This document shows positions 63,037 to 64,000 of a stretch of DNA of 64,000 nt, piece after piece. The stretch spans positions 1-64,000 of the forward strand of contig NZ_JAEB01000015.1 of assembly GCF_000518685.1 (NCBI RefSeq). The letters are read 5' to 3'. How positions within the stretch are numbered: the first letter of the stretch is position 1; each line of letters starts with the position of its first letter. The DNA comes from Eubacterium xylanophilum ATCC 35991. GTDB taxonomy: Bacteria > Bacillota > Clostridia > Lachnospirales > Lachnospiraceae. The notes below the pieces were generated by a model that saw only the letters and a list, made by a program, of their open reading frames with translations, did no database searches and was not told where the DNA came from. The position numbers and the translations under genes were made by a program.

Positions 63037-64000
63037 TTACTTCGCAACCAGCGATTCTCCAATTTCTACAACGTTTCCGGCGCCTACGGTTATTAACAGG
63101 TCCCCGTCCATTAAATTTTTTTCAAGAAATTCGATAATTTTTTCAAAATCGCCAAGATAAGTCGCTTTCGATCCCTTTTCGGAAATCAGTTTCGCAATAT
63201 CTTCCGAAGAGATATCTCCCGGATCCTTTTCTCTGGCAGCATATATATCTGCGAGAACAACGTGATCTGCCTTTGCGAGAACATCGGCAAACTCATGGAG
63301 AAAGCTCTTAGTTCTCGTGTATGTATGGGGCTGGAATACAATCCACAGCTTGTTGTGAGGAATACTGGCGGCCGTCTTAATAGTGGTGGCAATCTCCGAT
63401 GGATGATGAGCATAGTCATCGATAATCGTAGCGCCCTTGAAAGTTCCCTTGTGCTGGAAACGACGTCCGACACCCTTATAATTGCTGAGGCCCAGCTTAG
63501 CAACGTCAGGCTCAATTCCAAGGAAATCGGCCATAGCTAAGCAGGAAATTGCATTAGATATGTTGTGTTCTCCCAAAACATTAAGCTTATACTGTCCAAC
63601 TTCTTCTTTGCCGCGAATCAGTGAAAATGTTCCGCCAGTGGCATCGAAGGAAATGTTTTCAGCGTGATAATCGGCATTCTTGTCATTTAGTGAGAATGTA
63701 ATCACTTTACATGGAAGGTTGTCGCTAATTTCCTGATAGTCTCTGATATCTGAATTGATAATCAGAGCGCCATCTGCCGGCAGTAATTCAGCAAATTTGC
63801 GGAAACTGTGTCTTATATCTTCCTCGTCTTTGAAAAAGTCGAGGTGGTCTACTTCTATATTAAGTATGATTCCGATTGTTGGAGCAAACTCAAGAAAGCT
63901 GTTGGTGTATTCGCAGGATTCCACAAGGAAGTATGGGGAGTGGCCAATGCGAAGGTTACCAAACTCCGGGAGCACACCTCCAACTGAGACTGTTGGATCT
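63037..64000 (-). CDS. murC: UDP-N-acetylmuramate-L-alanine ligase, 5' end outside window
   Basis: About 321 of roughly 460 residues are visible, running off the right edge. Mur ligase central and C-terminal domains: EYTNSFLEFAPTIGIILNIE, NAISCLAMADFLGIE, FKGATIIDDYAHHPSEIATT and FQPHTYTRTKSFLHEFADVL. The N-terminal nucleotide loop lies beyond the window. It adds L-Ala to UDP-MurNAc in peptidoglycan synthesis. Confidence 0.95.
   Translation of the reverse strand, partial: DPTVSVGGVLPEFGNLRIGHSPYFLVESCEYTNSFLEFAPTIGIILNIEVDHLDFFKDEEDIRHSFRKFAELLPADGALIINSDIRDYQEISDNLPCKVITFSLNDKNADYHAENISFDATGGTFSLIRGKEEVGQYKLNVLGEHNISNAISCLAMADFLGIEPDVAKLGLSNYKGVGRRFQHKGTFKGATIIDDYAHHPSEIATTIKTAASIPHNKLWIVFQPHTYTRTKSFLHEFADVLAKADHVVLADIYAAREKDPGDISSEDIAKLISEKGSKATYLGDFEKIIEFLEKNLMDGDLLITVGAGNVVEIGESLVAK

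Overview
The window is a low-G+C Firmicutes chromosome segment carrying the replication-origin neighbourhood. Gene content and order (dnaA-dnaN-S4-recF-gyrB-gyrA on one side, rpmH-rnpA-yidD-yidC-khpB-mnmE-mnmG-rsmG-parA-parB on the other, the small DUF6472-type protein, split fumarase, PurO-type IMP cyclohydrolase) point to the Lachnospiraceae (Clostridia), possibly a Butyrivibrio/Pseudobutyrivibrio/Lachnospira relative. The genus is not certain. The yabP, yabQ and spoIIE genes that spore formers keep around divIC are absent, which suggests a non-sporulating lineage.

Layout. 1-450: promoter and leader of an rRNA operon that reads left out of the window. 0.45-4.7 kb: minus-strand operon of a phosphatase, a 1-Cys peroxiredoxin, a YitT-type membrane protein and a Na/Pi cotransporter. 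4.9-5.4 kb: a lipoprotein. 5.5-10.8 kb: ABC transporter (ATPase and FtsX-type permease) with its own two-component system. 10.9-18.0 kb: a decayed accessory islet that ends at a tRNA-Ser gene. It holds an IS110 pseudogene, a secreted CBM2/calcium-repeat/lysozyme-like protein with a small membrane partner, an IS1634-type remnant, gene fragments, and an AbiE system with an intact antitoxin and a gutted toxin. 18.1-20.7 kb: fumarase operon (fumA, AEC carrier, 57-aa protein, fumB). 20.8-29.4 kb: gyrA to dnaA, minus strand. 29.5-38.8 kb: rpmH to a DUF4446 gene, plus strand, with two perfect parS sites around rsmG. 39-48 kb: tRNA-Lys, an AI-2E-type permease, trmB, a D-Ala-D-Ala carboxypeptidase, two purine genes, a flippase and an L,D-transpeptidase. 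48.7-58.9 kb: panBC, an AraC regulator, HU, S4 protein, divIC, tilS, hpt, ftsH and a GH13 glycosidase. 58.9-64 kb: a MITE-like element, a divergent prs, a dnaI-like/dnaD pair, and the 3' two thirds of murC.

Two sequence-level systems stand out. First, the DnaA protein has lost the usual G-R-D-H-T-T signature of its DNA-binding helix (it reads N-K-T-H-G-T). No TTATCCACA box lies next to dnaA, but the related 9-mer TTAT(C/T)GACA occurs ten times in two clusters: around dnaA (four copies) and in and upstream of the dnaD-dnaI operon (six copies, two pairs directly abutting). I propose a co-evolved DnaA/DnaA-box pair with a C-to-G change at box position 6. Second, about ten copies of a short hairpin repeat (stem GTCTTAC/GTAAGAC with a variable inner stem, followed by a conserved CAGCAATATGCGTTTCC-like tail) sit at gene 3' ends across the window. 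Their inner stems vary by compensatory changes, so a folded RNA or DNA hairpin appears to be under selection.
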